Positions 15,461-23,096 of a DNA stretch of 29,687 bases are shown here, in pieces. Position numbers and translations under genes: made by a program. Position 1 is the first letter of the stretch. Each line of letters opens with the position of its first letter. Source of the DNA: Capillimicrobium sp035565675. Its GTDB lineage: Bacteria > Actinomycetota > Thermoleophilia > Solirubrobacterales > Solirubrobacteraceae. The DNA lies in the NCBI GenBank assembly GCA_035565675.1, contig DATMSA010000009.1:1-29687 (forward strand), read 5' to 3'. Under the pieces are notes generated by a model. That model had not been told where the DNA came from and did no database searches. It saw only the letters and a list, made by a program, of their open reading frames with translations.

Positions 15461-16201
15461 ATGACGGAGATCGCGCTGGTGACGGGCGCCAACCGCGGCC
15501 TGGGGCTCGCGACGGCCCGCGCGCTGGGCCGGCTGGGCATGACGGTGATCGTGGGCTCCCGCGACGCGGGGCGCGGCGAGCAGGCGGCGGCGACGCTGCG
15601 CCGCGAGGGCGCGACGGCGGAGACCGTCGCGATCGACGTGACCGACATCGCCACGGCGCGCGCCGCGGCCGCGCGGATCGAGCGCCTGCACGGCCGCCTC
15701 GACGTGCTCGTCAACAACGCCGGCATCCTGCCCGAGGCGACCGCCGCCGACGCCGACCGGCCGCTGGACGCCGAGCTCGTGCGCCGCACGCTGGAGACCA
15801 ACGTGTTCGGGGCCGCCGCGGTCACGCAGGCGATGCTCGGCCTCCTGCGCCGGTCGCCCGCCGGGCGGATCGTGAACGTGTCGAGCACGATGGGCTCGCT
15901 GGCCGACCAGACCGATCCGGCCTCGCCCTACCACGGCCTCGTCGTCCCCGCCTACCAGGCCTCCAAGGCGGCCCTGAACTCGCTGACGATCGGGCTGTCC
16001 AAGGCGCTCGCCGACACGCCGATCAAGGTCAACAGCGTCTGCCCGGGCTGGGTGCAGACCGATCTCGGCGGGCCCGAGAATCGCGCGGCCGCGCCGCTGA
16101 GCGCCGACGAGGCGGCCGAGGTCGTCGTCGCGGCGGCGACCGTCGACGCCGGCGGCCCGAGCGGCGCGTTCCTGTCGGCCGCCGGCGCCGTGCCCTGGTA
16201 G
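15461..16201 (+). CDS. Short-chain dehydrogenase/reductase (SDR)
   Basis: 246 residues from ATG 15461, with a strong GGAGG at 15452-15456. Classical SDR features are all present: TGANRGLG (8-15) for NAD(P) binding, NNAG (85-88), catalytic Ser in VNVSS (141-142) and YQASK (Y165, K169). The C-terminal segment VCPGWVQTDLGG is typical of carbonyl-reductase-like SDRs. An Arg in SRDAGRG just after strand 2 would favour NADP. It is cytoplasmic; the substrate is unknown. The nucleotidyltransferase-fold gene follows after 14 bases and is probably co-transcribed. The 15 bases around the start (CGGAGGACGCATGAC) are identical to those at the oxidoreductase gene starting at 20461. Confidence 0.93.
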   Translation: MTEIALVTGANRGLGLATARALGRLGMTVIVGSRDAGRGEQAAATLRREGATAETVAIDVTDIATARAAAARIERLHGRLDVLVNNAGILPEATAADADRPLDAELVRRTLETNVFGAAAVTQAMLGLLRRSPAGRIVNVSSTMGSLADQTDPASPYHGLVVPAYQASKAALNSLTIGLSKALADTPIKVNSVCPGWVQTDLGGPENRAAAPLSADEAAEVVVAAATVDAGGPSGAFLSAAGAVPW

Positions 16202-16215
16202 GCGCGTTGCCGCGG

Positions 16216-17229
16216 ATGCGGCAGGCGGCCCGATCGGCCATCCTGCCGCGCGTGGCCTCGCCGCTGGAGCAGCTCGCCGCCCACAGCCTGGACGGCTTCC
16301 CGCACCTGATCGCCGCGCGCGAGCGGACCGCGCGCGAGCTGGACGCGGCGCGGGAGCGCCTCGCCGCGCTCCCGCGCGACCCCGACGCCGCGGTGGTGCT
16401 GTTCGGCTCGTGGGGCCGGCGCGAGCTGACCGCCGGCAGCGACGACGACTGGCTCGTGCTCGTCGCCGGCGAGCGGCGCGACGCGGTCGCCCCCGAGCCG
16501 GCCGCCGTCGACGCCGCGCTCGGCCGGCGGCCCGGCGAGACCGGCACGTTCGCCGACGTGTCGTTCGCCGCCGAGCTGGCCGGGCGCATCGGCCTGGAGG
16601 AGGACACCAACCGCAACCTCACCCGGCGGATGCTGCTGATGCTCGAGTCGGTCGCCGTCGCCGGGGAGGACGCGCACCGCGCCGCCCGCGACCTCGTCCT
16701 CGACGGCTACCTGCAGGGCGACGTCAAGGACCACCGCCCGCCGCGCTTCTTCCTCAACGACGTCATCCGCTACTGGCGCACGATCACCGTCGACTTCGTC
16801 GGCAAGACCCGCGCGGGCGGCGGCGAGAAGGGCGCGCTGCGCAACCTGAAGCTGCGCCTCAACCGCAAGGTGCTGTTCGCCGGCGGGCTGCTGCCGCTGC
16901 TGCTGTGCCACCGGCTGCGCGCCGAGGCGATCGCGCCCGAGCTGCGCCGCCGCCTCGACCAGCCGGCCACCGACCGCCTCGCCGAGGTGTTCCTCGAGTT
17001 CGACGTGGACTCCGGGGTGCGGGCGCTGTCGGCCTACGACCGCTGGATCGGCATGCTCGACGACGACGAGATCCGCGCCGAGCTGGCCACGCTCACGCGC
17101 GAGCAGGGCGACGCCAACCGCGCCTTCCGCACCGCGCGCCGCCACGCCGACGACCTCCAGAACGGCCTCCTCGCGCTCCTGTTCGAAACCCCGCTGTTGC
17201 CCCTCGTGCGCGAATACGGGATCTTCTAG
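16216..17229 (+). CDS. Nucleotidyltransferase-fold protein with helical domain, function unknown
   Basis: 337 residues from ATG 16216; GTG 16252 is a possible later start. Residues 60-83 (VVLFGSWGRRELTAGSDDDWLVLV) form the pol-beta nucleotidyltransferase motif: G64-S65, then S75-D76-x-D78. A third acidic residue may be D114 in TFADVSF. The remainder is mostly helical, with a striking segment PPRFFLNDVIRYWRTITVDFVGK (175-197) and RNLKLRLNRKVLFAGG (209-224) that I associate with DUF294-like nucleotidyltransferases. Such folds transfer a nucleotide to protein, RNA or a small molecule; the acceptor is unknown. It follows the SDR gene by 14 bases and precedes the ABC importer operon. Confidence 0.75.
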   Translation: MRQAARSAILPRVASPLEQLAAHSLDGFPHLIAARERTARELDAARERLAALPRDPDAAVVLFGSWGRRELTAGSDDDWLVLVAGERRDAVAPEPAAVDAALGRRPGETGTFADVSFAAELAGRIGLEEDTNRNLTRRMLLMLESVAVAGEDAHRAARDLVLDGYLQGDVKDHRPPRFFLNDVIRYWRTITVDFVGKTRAGGGEKGALRNLKLRLNRKVLFAGGLLPLLLCHRLRAEAIAPELRRRLDQPATDRLAEVFLEFDVDSGVRALSAYDRWIGMLDDDEIRAELATLTREQGDANRAFRTARRHADDLQNGLLALLFETPLLPLVREYGIF

Positions 17230-17254
17230 CGGCGCTTGTCATAACGCCTCGCAC

Positions 17255-17260
17255 TACCGT
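17255..17260 (+). promoter_or_regulatory. Possible -10 element of the amino acid importer operon
   Basis: TACCGT would start transcription near 17267, giving a leader of about 32 bases with AAGGA at 17282-17286 before the GTG at 17299. The -35 is not recognisable (TTGTCA at 17236 is only 13 bases away). Confidence 0.3.
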
Positions 17261-17298
17261 CGGTGGGTCACATCCGACGAGAAGGAACGACGAATCCT

Positions 17299-18210
17299 GT
17301 GATCAAGACGCTCACGCGCGGCCGCGGCGCCGCGCTCCTCGCCTGTCTGGCGCTGACCGCCGTCGCCGCCGGCTGCGGCAGCGACGACGACAGCTCCACC
17401 ACCGCGACCGGCGGCACGGAGGCGGCCACCGCCACCACCGGCGCCGCGATCCAGCTCCCGGCCGAGTACGCCGACAAGGGCACGCTGACGGTCGCCACCG
17501 ACGCCGCCTATCCGCCCAACGAGTTCATCGACGAGGACGGCAGCACGATCGTCGGCATGGACCCCGACCTCGGCCACGCCCTCGGCGAGAAGCTCGGCGT
17601 CGAGATGAAGTTCGAGGCAGCCGGCTTCGACGCGATCCTGCCGGGCCTGGCCTCCGGCAAGTACGACCTCGGCATGTCCTCCTTCACCGACACGAAGGAG
17701 CGCGAGGAGACGGTCGACTTCGTGACGTACTTCACCGCCGGCACCTCGTTCTTCACGAAGGCCGAGGGCGGCACCGACGTCACCGGCCTCGAGGACCTGT
17801 GCGGCCTGAAGGTCGCCGTCCAGAAGGGCACGACGCAGCAGGCCGACGTCGAGGCCCAGTCGGCCACGTGCGAGGAGGAGGGCAAGCAGCCGGTCGAGCT
17901 GTCGACCTTCCCTGACCAGAACGGCGCCAACCTGGCGCTGCAGTCCGGCCGCGCGCAGGTCAGCCTCGCCGACTCGCCCGTCGCCGACTACCAGGTCAAG
18001 CAGTCCAACGGGCAGTTCAAGTCCACCGGCACCCCGTACGGCACCGCCCCCTACGGCATCGCCGTGCCCAAGGACAGCGGGCTGGCCGAGCCGATCCTCG
18101 AGGCGCTGAAGGCGATCATGGCCGACGGCACCTACGAGGAGATCCTCACCAAGTGGGGCGTCGAGGCCGGCGCGATCGACGACCCGGTCATCAACGGAGC
18201 GCAGTCCTGA
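17299..18210 (+). CDS. Polar amino acid ABC transporter, substrate-binding lipoprotein
   Basis: 303 residues from GTG 17299. The N-terminus MIKTLTRGRG, hydrophobic core and lipobox AVAAGC (Cys26) show a lipoprotein anchored on the outer face of the membrane, followed by a Ser/Thr/Ala linker (31-50). The SBP family 3 body begins with KGTLTVATDAAYPPNEFIDEDGSTIVGMDPDLGHALGEKLG and continues with FDAILPGLASGKYDLGMSSFTDTKEREETVDFVTYF and GTAPYGIAVPKDS. It captures an amino acid or related polar solute and delivers it to the permease encoded next. A start at GTG 17263 would add 12 residues and spoil the signal peptide n-region. A strong hairpin begins 12 bases past the stop. Confidence 0.93.
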   Translation: MIKTLTRGRGAALLACLALTAVAAGCGSDDDSSTTATGGTEAATATTGAAIQLPAEYADKGTLTVATDAAYPPNEFIDEDGSTIVGMDPDLGHALGEKLGVEMKFEAAGFDAILPGLASGKYDLGMSSFTDTKEREETVDFVTYFTAGTSFFTKAEGGTDVTGLEDLCGLKVAVQKGTTQQADVEAQSATCEEEGKQPVELSTFPDQNGANLALQSGRAQVSLADSPVADYQVKQSNGQFKSTGTPYGTAPYGIAVPKDSGLAEPILEALKAIMADGTYEEILTKWGVEAGAIDDPVINGAQS

Positions 18211-19169
18211 GCCAATCCGTTCCGGAGCCCGCGGGGAACGTCCCCGCGGGCGCTCCGGTTCCCCCCGACGAGATCAAGGCGGTCCCGCTCCGCCACCCCG
18301 GGCGATGGATCGCCGCCGCGATCGTCGTCGTCGTCGCCGCGACGATCATCCGCTCGGTCGTCACCAACGAGCGCTTCGGCTGGTCGATCGTCGGCGACTA
18401 CCTCTTCTCCAGCCGCATCCTCGACGGCCTGGTCCTGACGATCGAGCTGACCGTCATCGCGATGGTCATCGGCATCGTCCTCGGGACCCTGCTGGCCGTC
18501 ATGCGGCTGTCCGCCAACCCGCTCGTGTCCGGCGGCGCCTACGTGTACGTGTGGCTGTTCCGCGGCACGCCCGTGCTCGTCCAGCTCCTGTTCTGGAACT
18601 TCATCGCGGCGGTGTACCCGACGATCTCGATCGGGATCCCGTTCACGAGCGTCGAGTTCTACGACTTCAGCGCCAACAGCGTGATCACCCCGTTCGTGGC
18701 GGCGATGCTGGGGCTGGGGCTCAACCAGGCCGCCTACCAGGCCGAGATCGTGCGCGCCGGCATCCTGTCCGTCGACGAGGGCCAGTCGGAGGCCGCGCAG
18801 GCGCTCGGCATGACGCGCATGCAGACGATGCGGCGCATCGTGCTGCCCCAGGCGATGCGGGTGATCATCCCGCCGACCGGCAACGAGACGATCTCGATGC
18901 TGAAGACGACCTCGCTGGTGAGCGTCATCGCCGTCAAGGACCTCCTCTACGCGGGCCAGCTCATCTACGCGGTCAACTACCAGCAGATCCCGCTGCTCAT
19001 CACGGTGTCGATCTGGTACCTGGCGGTCACGACCGTGCTGTCGATCGGCCAGTACTTCCTCGAGCGCCGCTACGGGCGCGGCTTCCGCCGCAACGAGCCG
19101 GAGACCTGGTGGCAGCGCGCCTGGCGCTACGCGATCCCGCGCCACGCGAAGGCGGGGGGCACGTCGTGA
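18207..19169 (+). CDS. Polar amino acid ABC transporter permease (apparent CTG start)
   Basis: 320 residues if it starts at CTG 18207, which overlaps the TGA of the binding protein as CTGA and has GGAG at 18196-18199, seven bases upstream. There is no ATG, GTG or TTG in frame from there until well inside the membrane domain, and the pre-helix motif IKAVPLRHPGRW (23-34), which I recognise from homologues, must be retained. GTG 18153 is the only alternative and would overlap the previous gene by 58 bases. About five or six helices follow. The EAA loop is EAAQALGMTRMQTMRRIVLPQAMRVIIPPTGN. It forms the membrane channel with the ATPase encoded downstream, whose GTG overlaps this stop. Confidence 0.88.
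   Translation: MSQSVPEPAGNVPAGAPVPPDEIKAVPLRHPGRWIAAAIVVVVAATIIRSVVTNERFGWSIVGDYLFSSRILDGLVLTIELTVIAMVIGIVLGTLLAVMRLSANPLVSGGAYVYVWLFRGTPVLVQLLFWNFIAAVYPTISIGIPFTSVEFYDFSANSVITPFVAAMLGLGLNQAAYQAEIVRAGILSVDEGQSEAAQALGMTRMQTMRRIVLPQAMRVIIPPTGNETISMLKTTSLVSVIAVKDLLYAGQLIYAVNYQQIPLLITVSIWYLAVTTVLSIGQYFLERRYGRGFRRNEPETWWQRAWRYAIPRHAKAGGTS
18222..18258 (+). other. Strong intercistronic/early-coding hairpin between binding protein and permease
   Basis: GCCCGCGGGGA (18227-18237), loop ACG, TCCCCGCGGGC (18241-18251) form an 11-bp perfect stem. It is extended by CCGGA (18222-18226) pairing with TCCGG (18254-18258) across a 2-base bulge. It covers codons 6-18 of the predicted permease. It may protect the binding-protein mRNA from 3' decay and lower permease translation, as intercistronic hairpins do in other binding-protein-dependent operons. 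That role is inferred. Confidence 0.7.
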
Positions 19170-19930
19170 GCGAGCCGATGGTCAAGGCCGAGGGCGTCCA
19201 CAAGCGCTTCGGCCGCGTCGAGGTGCTGCGCGGCGTCGACCTGTCCGTCGACGCCGGCACCGTGACCTGCCTGATCGGGCCGTCCGGGTCGGGCAAGTCG
19301 ACGCTGCTGCGCTGCATCAACCACCTGGAGAAGATCCAGGCCGGGCGCATCTGGGTCGACGGCGACCTCGTCGGCTACCGCCAGCGCGGCGACCGCCTGT
19401 ACGAGCTGAAGGAGGCCGAGATCGCGCGCAAGCGCGCCCAGATCGGGATGGTCTTCCAGCACTTCAACCTGTTCGGGCACATGACCGCGCTGGAGAACGT
19501 GATCGAGGCGCCGTGCCGGGTGCGCAAGGTGCGCCGGTCCGACGCGATCGCGCGGGCGCGCGAGCTGCTGGAGCGCGTCGGGCTGGGCGACCGCGGCGAC
19601 GCGTACCCGTCGCAGCTCTCGGGCGGCCAGCAGCAGCGCGTCGCGATCGCGCGGGCGCTGGCGATGGACCCCAAGCTCATGCTGTTCGACGAGCCGACGT
19701 CGGCGCTGGACCCCGAGCTGGTCGGCGAGGTGCTCGACGTGATCCGCGGCCTGGCCGCGACCGGCATGACGATGCTCGTCGTCACGCACGAGATGGGCTT
19801 CGCGCGCGAGGTCGCCGACCAGGTGGTGTTCATGGACGAGGGCCTGATCGTCGAGCGCGGCACCCCGTCGGAGCTGCTGGCCAACCCGCGGGAGGCGCGC
19901 ACGCGCGACTTCCTCGGGAAGGTCCTGTAG
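19166..19930 (+). CDS. Polar amino acid ABC transporter ATP-binding protein
   Basis: 254 residues from GTG 19166, overlapping the permease TGA as GTGA. All ABC ATPase motifs are intact: Walker A GPSGSGKST (38-46), Q-loop in VFQHFNLFGHMT (97-107), signature LSGGQQQR (151-158), Walker B LMLFDEPTSALDP (171-183) and switch His in VVTHEM (H208). The sequence is of the GlnQ/HisP subfamily (IRGL…GMTMLVVTHEMGFAREVADQVVFMDEG). It works at the inner face of the membrane with the permease, and closes a three-gene operon. Its stop lies only six bases from the convergent Rrf2 gene. Confidence 0.95.
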   Translation: MSEPMVKAEGVHKRFGRVEVLRGVDLSVDAGTVTCLIGPSGSGKSTLLRCINHLEKIQAGRIWVDGDLVGYRQRGDRLYELKEAEIARKRAQIGMVFQHFNLFGHMTALENVIEAPCRVRKVRRSDAIARARELLERVGLGDRGDAYPSQLSGGQQQRVAIARALAMDPKLMLFDEPTSALDPELVGEVLDVIRGLAATGMTMLVVTHEMGFAREVADQVVFMDEGLIVERGTPSELLANPREARTRDFLGKVL

Positions 19931-19936
19931 GCGCGC

Positions 19937-20371
19937 TCAGGCGGCGGCGGGCGGGGCGGCCAGGCGCGCGGCCGCCTGCGCCAGCGTCGTGCGGTCGAGC
20001 TCGGCCTCGATCGCCTGCGACACGCGGTCCTGCAGCCCGACGAACAGCACCCCGACCTCGCGGCCGACCGGGCACGCCTCGGCGGGCCCGTGCAGGCCGA
20101 GCACCGGGTCGTCGCCCTGGACGGCTCGCCACGCGTCGCCGAGCGTGATCGCGTGGGTGGCGCGGGTGAGCTGCCAGCCGCCCCGGGCGCCGGGGCGCGA
20201 CACGACGAGCCCGGCCCGGCGCAGATGCCCGAGCACGCGGCGCAGGTAGACGGGGCTGGCCTGCACGCTGGGCGCCATCTCCTCGGAGCTGCGCGGCCGG
20301 CGCGGGTCCTCGGCCAGCAGCAGGAGCACGTGGGCGGCGACCGCGAACTGCGTGTTCGTCGGGCGGCTCAT
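19937..20371 (-). CDS. Rrf2-family transcriptional regulator (apparently without Fe-S cysteines)
   Basis: 144 residues from ATG 20371. The Rrf2 winged helix is clear: TNTQFAVAAHVLLLLAE, PRSSEEMAPSVQASPVYLRRVLGHLRRAGLVVSRPGARGGWQLTRA, then AITLGDAWRAVQG. Only one Cys is present (EACPVG), not the three of Fe-S members such as IscR or NsrR, so it resembles the YwnA-type subgroup. It diverges from an NmrA/QorB-like oxidoreductase gene 90 bases away, and probably represses it and itself. TACGCT lies exactly six bases before the ATG, suggesting a leaderless message. An upstream in-frame start would add MRLRLYALV and run into the operator region. Confidence 0.88.
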   Translation of the reverse strand: MSRPTNTQFAVAAHVLLLLAEDPRRPRSSEEMAPSVQASPVYLRRVLGHLRRAGLVVSRPGARGGWQLTRATHAITLGDAWRAVQGDDPVLGLHGPAEACPVGREVGVLFVGLQDRVSQAIEAELDRTTLAQAAARLAAPPAAA

Positions 20372-20377
20372 GACGAG

Positions 20378-20383
20378 AGCGTA
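20378..20383 (-). promoter_or_regulatory. Candidate -10 of the Rrf2 gene, leaderless
   Basis: On the minus strand TACGCT is followed by six bases and the ATG at 20371. No ribosome-binding site is present in the six-base gap. Confidence 0.45.
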
Positions 20384-20390
20384 CAACCGC

Positions 20391-20408
20391 AACCGCATCG
20401 GTTACAGT
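20391..20408. promoter_or_regulatory. Candidate Rrf2 operator abutting the oxidoreductase -10
   Basis: AACCG-CAT-CGGTT (20391-20403) is an inverted repeat with 5-bp arms. It abuts TACAGT (20403-20408), a plausible -10 for the gene at 20461 (leader about 45 bases), and lies eight bases upstream of the Rrf2 -10. Binding could control both directions. Confidence 0.42.
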
Positions 20409-20460
20409 TCGCGGCCGCGCAATCGCAACCACGACGACGACGAATCCAGACGGAGGACGC

Positions 20461-21342
20461 ATGACCACGATCGGCATCACCGGCGCCTCGGGCCAGCTCG
20501 CCCGACTCACGATCGACGCGCTGCTGGAACGGGGCGTCGACCCGGCGAGCCTCGTGCTCGTGACCCGCAGCCCCGACGCGATCGCCGACGTCGCGGCCAA
20601 GGGCGCCACCGTCCGCCACGGCGACTTCGACCAGCCCGACGGCCTGCCCGAGGCGTTCGCCGGCGTCGAGAAGCTGCTGCTGATCAGCGCCAGCGACATC
20701 GGCCGCCGCATCCCCCAGCACCAGGCCGCCATCGACGCCGCCAAGGCCGCCGGCGTCCGCCACGTCGCCTACACCTCGATCGCCAACCCGGCTCCCGACA
20801 ACCCGGCCCCGGTCACGCCCGAGCACCGCGCCACCGAGGAGGCGCTGCGCGACAGCGGCCTGGCGTGGACGTTCCTGCGCAACGGCATCTACGCCGAGTA
20901 CCAGGCCACCGGCGCCGCCCAGGCCGTCGCCAGCGGCCAGCTCGTGACGAACAAGGGCGACGGGCGCACCGCGTACGTGTCGCGCGCCGACTGCGCCGCC
21001 GCCGCGGCGGTCGTGCTCGCCGGCGACGGCCACGAGGGCCAGGCGTACGAGATCACCGGGCCCGAGGCGGTCACCGAGGAGACCCTGGCCGCGATCGCCA
21101 GCGAGATCAGCGGCAAGCCGATCGAGGTCGTCAAGGTCGACGACGCCGCGCTCGTCGCCGGGCTCGTCGAGCACGCCGGGCTGCCCGAGGCGGTCGCGCA
21201 CATCGTCGCCGACTTCGGGCGCGCCGCCCGCGAGGGCTACCTGGCCGAGGTCACCGACACCGTGCAGCGCCTCACCGGGTCCACGCCGCGCACGCTGCGC
21301 GAGGTGCTCCAGGTCGAGCTCCCGCCGCTGCTGCAGGGCTAG
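20461..21342 (+). CDS. NmrA-family NAD(P)-dependent oxidoreductase (QorB-like)
   Basis: 293 residues from ATG 20461, with GGAGG at 20452-20456. An atypical SDR: GITGASGQLARLTIDALLERG (5-25) binds NAD(P), and there is no YxxxK catalytic pair. The order of blocks LVLVTRSPDAI, GDFDQPDGLPEAFAGVEKLLLIS, GVRHVAYTSIANP, WTFLRNGIYAEY and YEITGPEAVTEETLA matches the NAD(P)H:quinone oxidoreductase type 2 / NmrA group (E. coli QorB). It may detoxify quinones or act as a redox sensor. Divergence from a single Rrf2 regulator suggests induction by electrophile or redox stress; this is inferred. Confidence 0.88.
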   Translation: MTTIGITGASGQLARLTIDALLERGVDPASLVLVTRSPDAIADVAAKGATVRHGDFDQPDGLPEAFAGVEKLLLISASDIGRRIPQHQAAIDAAKAAGVRHVAYTSIANPAPDNPAPVTPEHRATEEALRDSGLAWTFLRNGIYAEYQATGAAQAVASGQLVTNKGDGRTAYVSRADCAAAAAVVLAGDGHEGQAYEITGPEAVTEETLAAIASEISGKPIEVVKVDDAALVAGLVEHAGLPEAVAHIVADFGRAAREGYLAEVTDTVQRLTGSTPRTLREVLQVELPPLLQG

Positions 21343-21345
21343 CCG

Positions 21346-21855
21346 CTACTCGATCTCGAAGGAGCCGACGATCTCGTCGGTGTCGACCACGCCGTTGGGG
21401 CGGTCGCGGCGCACCGTCACGCTGAGCGTCACGAACCGCGACCCGGCCTGCGCGATCACCTGGGTGGTCCGCAGGCCGTGGTCGGGGTACTCGACGACGA
21501 GCCGGTGGGCGTCGTCGGCGCCTGGCACGTCGGTGCCCTCGCTGTCGACGACGTGCCCGGGGTCGTCGCCGCCGCGGATGCCGGCCACGGTGAACGCCAC
21601 GTAGCGCTCGAGCGTGCGCCCGCGGCGCGGCACCCGCGCGACGAGCGCGCCGGTGCCGTGGCCGTCGCCGAGCTTGATGAGCACGTCGCGGCCGGCGGAG
21701 GGCTCCGAGCGCAGGTGCTCGGGCAGGTCGACGCGCACGCCGTCCTGCTCGAAGACCCAGTAGCCGTCGGGCGGGCCGGCCGTGGTCGACAGCGCGACGA
21801 TGCCGGCCAGCCCGGCGACCACGAGCACGACCGACAGCAGCGCGGTGCGCATCAT
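21346..21855 (-). CDS. Small exported or membrane-anchored protein, LpqN/DUF1795-like
   Basis: 169 residues from ATG 21855, which overlaps the upstream glycosyltransferase TGA as ATGA; a second ATG follows directly. Residues 3-25 (RTALLSVVLVVAGLAGIVALSTT) are a single hydrophobic segment acting as signal or anchor; no lipobox Cys is present. The rest is a mixed alpha/beta domain beginning GYWVFEQDGVRVDLPEHLR and ending SRFVTLSVTVRRD…DEIVGSFEIE. This resembles the PsbP/LpqN/DUF1795 fold (a prediction of moderate strength). It would lie outside the membrane. Its coupling to a surface glycosyltransferase gene suggests an envelope role. Confidence 0.72.
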   Translation of the reverse strand: MMRTALLSVVLVVAGLAGIVALSTTAGPPDGYWVFEQDGVRVDLPEHLRSEPSAGRDVLIKLGDGHGTGALVARVPRRGRTLERYVAFTVAGIRGGDDPGHVVDSEGTDVPGADDAHRLVVEYPDHGLRTTQVIAQAGSRFVTLSVTVRRDRPNGVVDTDEIVGSFEIE

Positions 21856-23090
21856 CCGCGCCGGCTCGCCAGCCACCGCTTCACCCGCCGGGCGGGGGCG
21901 GTGAGCCTGAGGAACACGCCGCGCAGCTTCACGCCGACCTTGTAGGCGTTCTGCTCGCGCAGGTCCTTCAGCACGCCGGAGGTGATCGTGTGGTCGATCG
22001 TCAGGCGCTGGCCGCGCGCGAGGTTGGCCTGGAAGTCGCGCACGAGGCGGCGGCCGGTCACCTGCGGCGAGGGCGGCGGCTCGGCCGCGATGCGCCGCAG
22101 CGCCAGCGCCATGAACGCGCCGGCCTGCTCCCACGACGGCCAGGCGCGGGCGGTCGCCAGGGCGCCCGCGCGCAGCCGGTGCAGCAGCTCGCGGTCGCGG
22201 GCGAGCAGGTCCAGCGCGCGGGCGGTGCCGCGCGGGTCGTCCCAGTCGACGACGAGGCCGTTGACGCCGTGGCGCACGTACTCGTCGTGCCCGGTCACCG
22301 GCGTGACGACGCACGTGGCGCCCATGTGGAAGCCCTCCAGGGGCGGGCCGAACATGCCCTCGACCCGCGACAGCTTCAGCACGACGTCGTGCTCGGCGTA
22401 CAGGCGCGCCATCTCGGCGTGGGGGACGGCGCGCACCAGGCGGTCGACGCCCTCGACCTCGTCGCCGTCGCGGTCGGGCGTGACGAGCGTGACCGTGCGC
22501 TCCTCGCGCATCGCCGCGGCCGCCGCGAGCGCCTCGGGGCTGCCCTTGAACGCGATCCGCGGCGAGCCCTCGATCAGGATCCGCAGCGGGCCGTCGAGCG
22601 CGACCGGGGCCGCCGGCGGGGAGGCGAACACGTCCTTGGCGATCCCGTTGCGCACCAGGAACGCGCGGTCGCGCCCGTTGCGCAGCGCCTCGAGCTCGCG
22701 CGCGATCCAGCGCGCCTCGGTGACGAACCGCACCGGCAGGTCGAGCGTCAGCCCGGCGGCGATGCGCTCGGGCTCCTCGGGCACGTAGAAGCGCTCCTCC
22801 AGCGACTGCACGAACGACGCGTAGCGGCCGGCGTCGAGGTCGAACAGCCAGTCGGCGGTCTCCCACCAGGTCGACAGCGCGACGTCGAAGCGCATCGCGC
22901 GCGCGTCCTCCAGCGGGACCACGTGCAGGTGCTCCAGGCCGCGGAAGGACCAGTCCGGCTCGGCCTGGCGGGCGGTGAGGACGAGCGACACGTCGAAGCC
23001 GTGGTGGCGGGCGAGCTGGGAGGCGTGCTCGACGACGACGCCGACGCCGCCCGAGAGCTGCAGGTCCTGGGTGAGGAACGCGACGCGCAT
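21852..23090 (-). CDS. Glycosyltransferase family 4-like protein (cassette 2)
   Basis: 412 residues from ATG 23090. The fold and motifs match its paralogue at 10747-11958: MRVAFLTQDLQLSGGVGVVVEHASQL at the start, FVQSLEERFY, VTEARWIARELE, LVRNGIAKDVFASP, and SRVEGMFGPPLEGFHMGATCVVT with E-x7-E. The C-terminal tail is basic (LRGVFLRLTAPARRVKRWLASRRG), perhaps for membrane contact. It is a cytoplasmic sugar transferase for a surface glycan. It diverges from a CgeB-like gene with a 27-base spacer, repeating the arrangement at 12.8 kb but without an intervening methyltransferase. Confidence 0.88.
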   Translation of the reverse strand: MRVAFLTQDLQLSGGVGVVVEHASQLARHHGFDVSLVLTARQAEPDWSFRGLEHLHVVPLEDARAMRFDVALSTWWETADWLFDLDAGRYASFVQSLEERFYVPEEPERIAAGLTLDLPVRFVTEARWIARELEALRNGRDRAFLVRNGIAKDVFASPPAAPVALDGPLRILIEGSPRIAFKGSPEALAAAAAMREERTVTLVTPDRDGDEVEGVDRLVRAVPHAEMARLYAEHDVVLKLSRVEGMFGPPLEGFHMGATCVVTPVTGHDEYVRHGVNGLVVDWDDPRGTARALDLLARDRELLHRLRAGALATARAWPSWEQAGAFMALALRRIAAEPPPSPQVTGRRLVRDFQANLARGQRLTIDHTITSGVLKDLREQNAYKVGVKLRGVFLRLTAPARRVKRWLASRRG

Positions 23091-23096
23091 CGGCGG

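Noticed and set aside
15451..15465. Identical 15-base CGGAGGACGCATGAC at two oxidoreductase starts (also 20451-20465)
   Set aside because: It is mostly a ribosome-binding site plus start codon. Similarity outside these bases is weak, so shared regulation is not supported.
18222..18258. The strong hairpin as an intrinsic terminator of the binding-protein gene
   Set aside because: There is no T-tract and it lies inside the coding region of the next gene of the same transporter, so transcription must continue through it.
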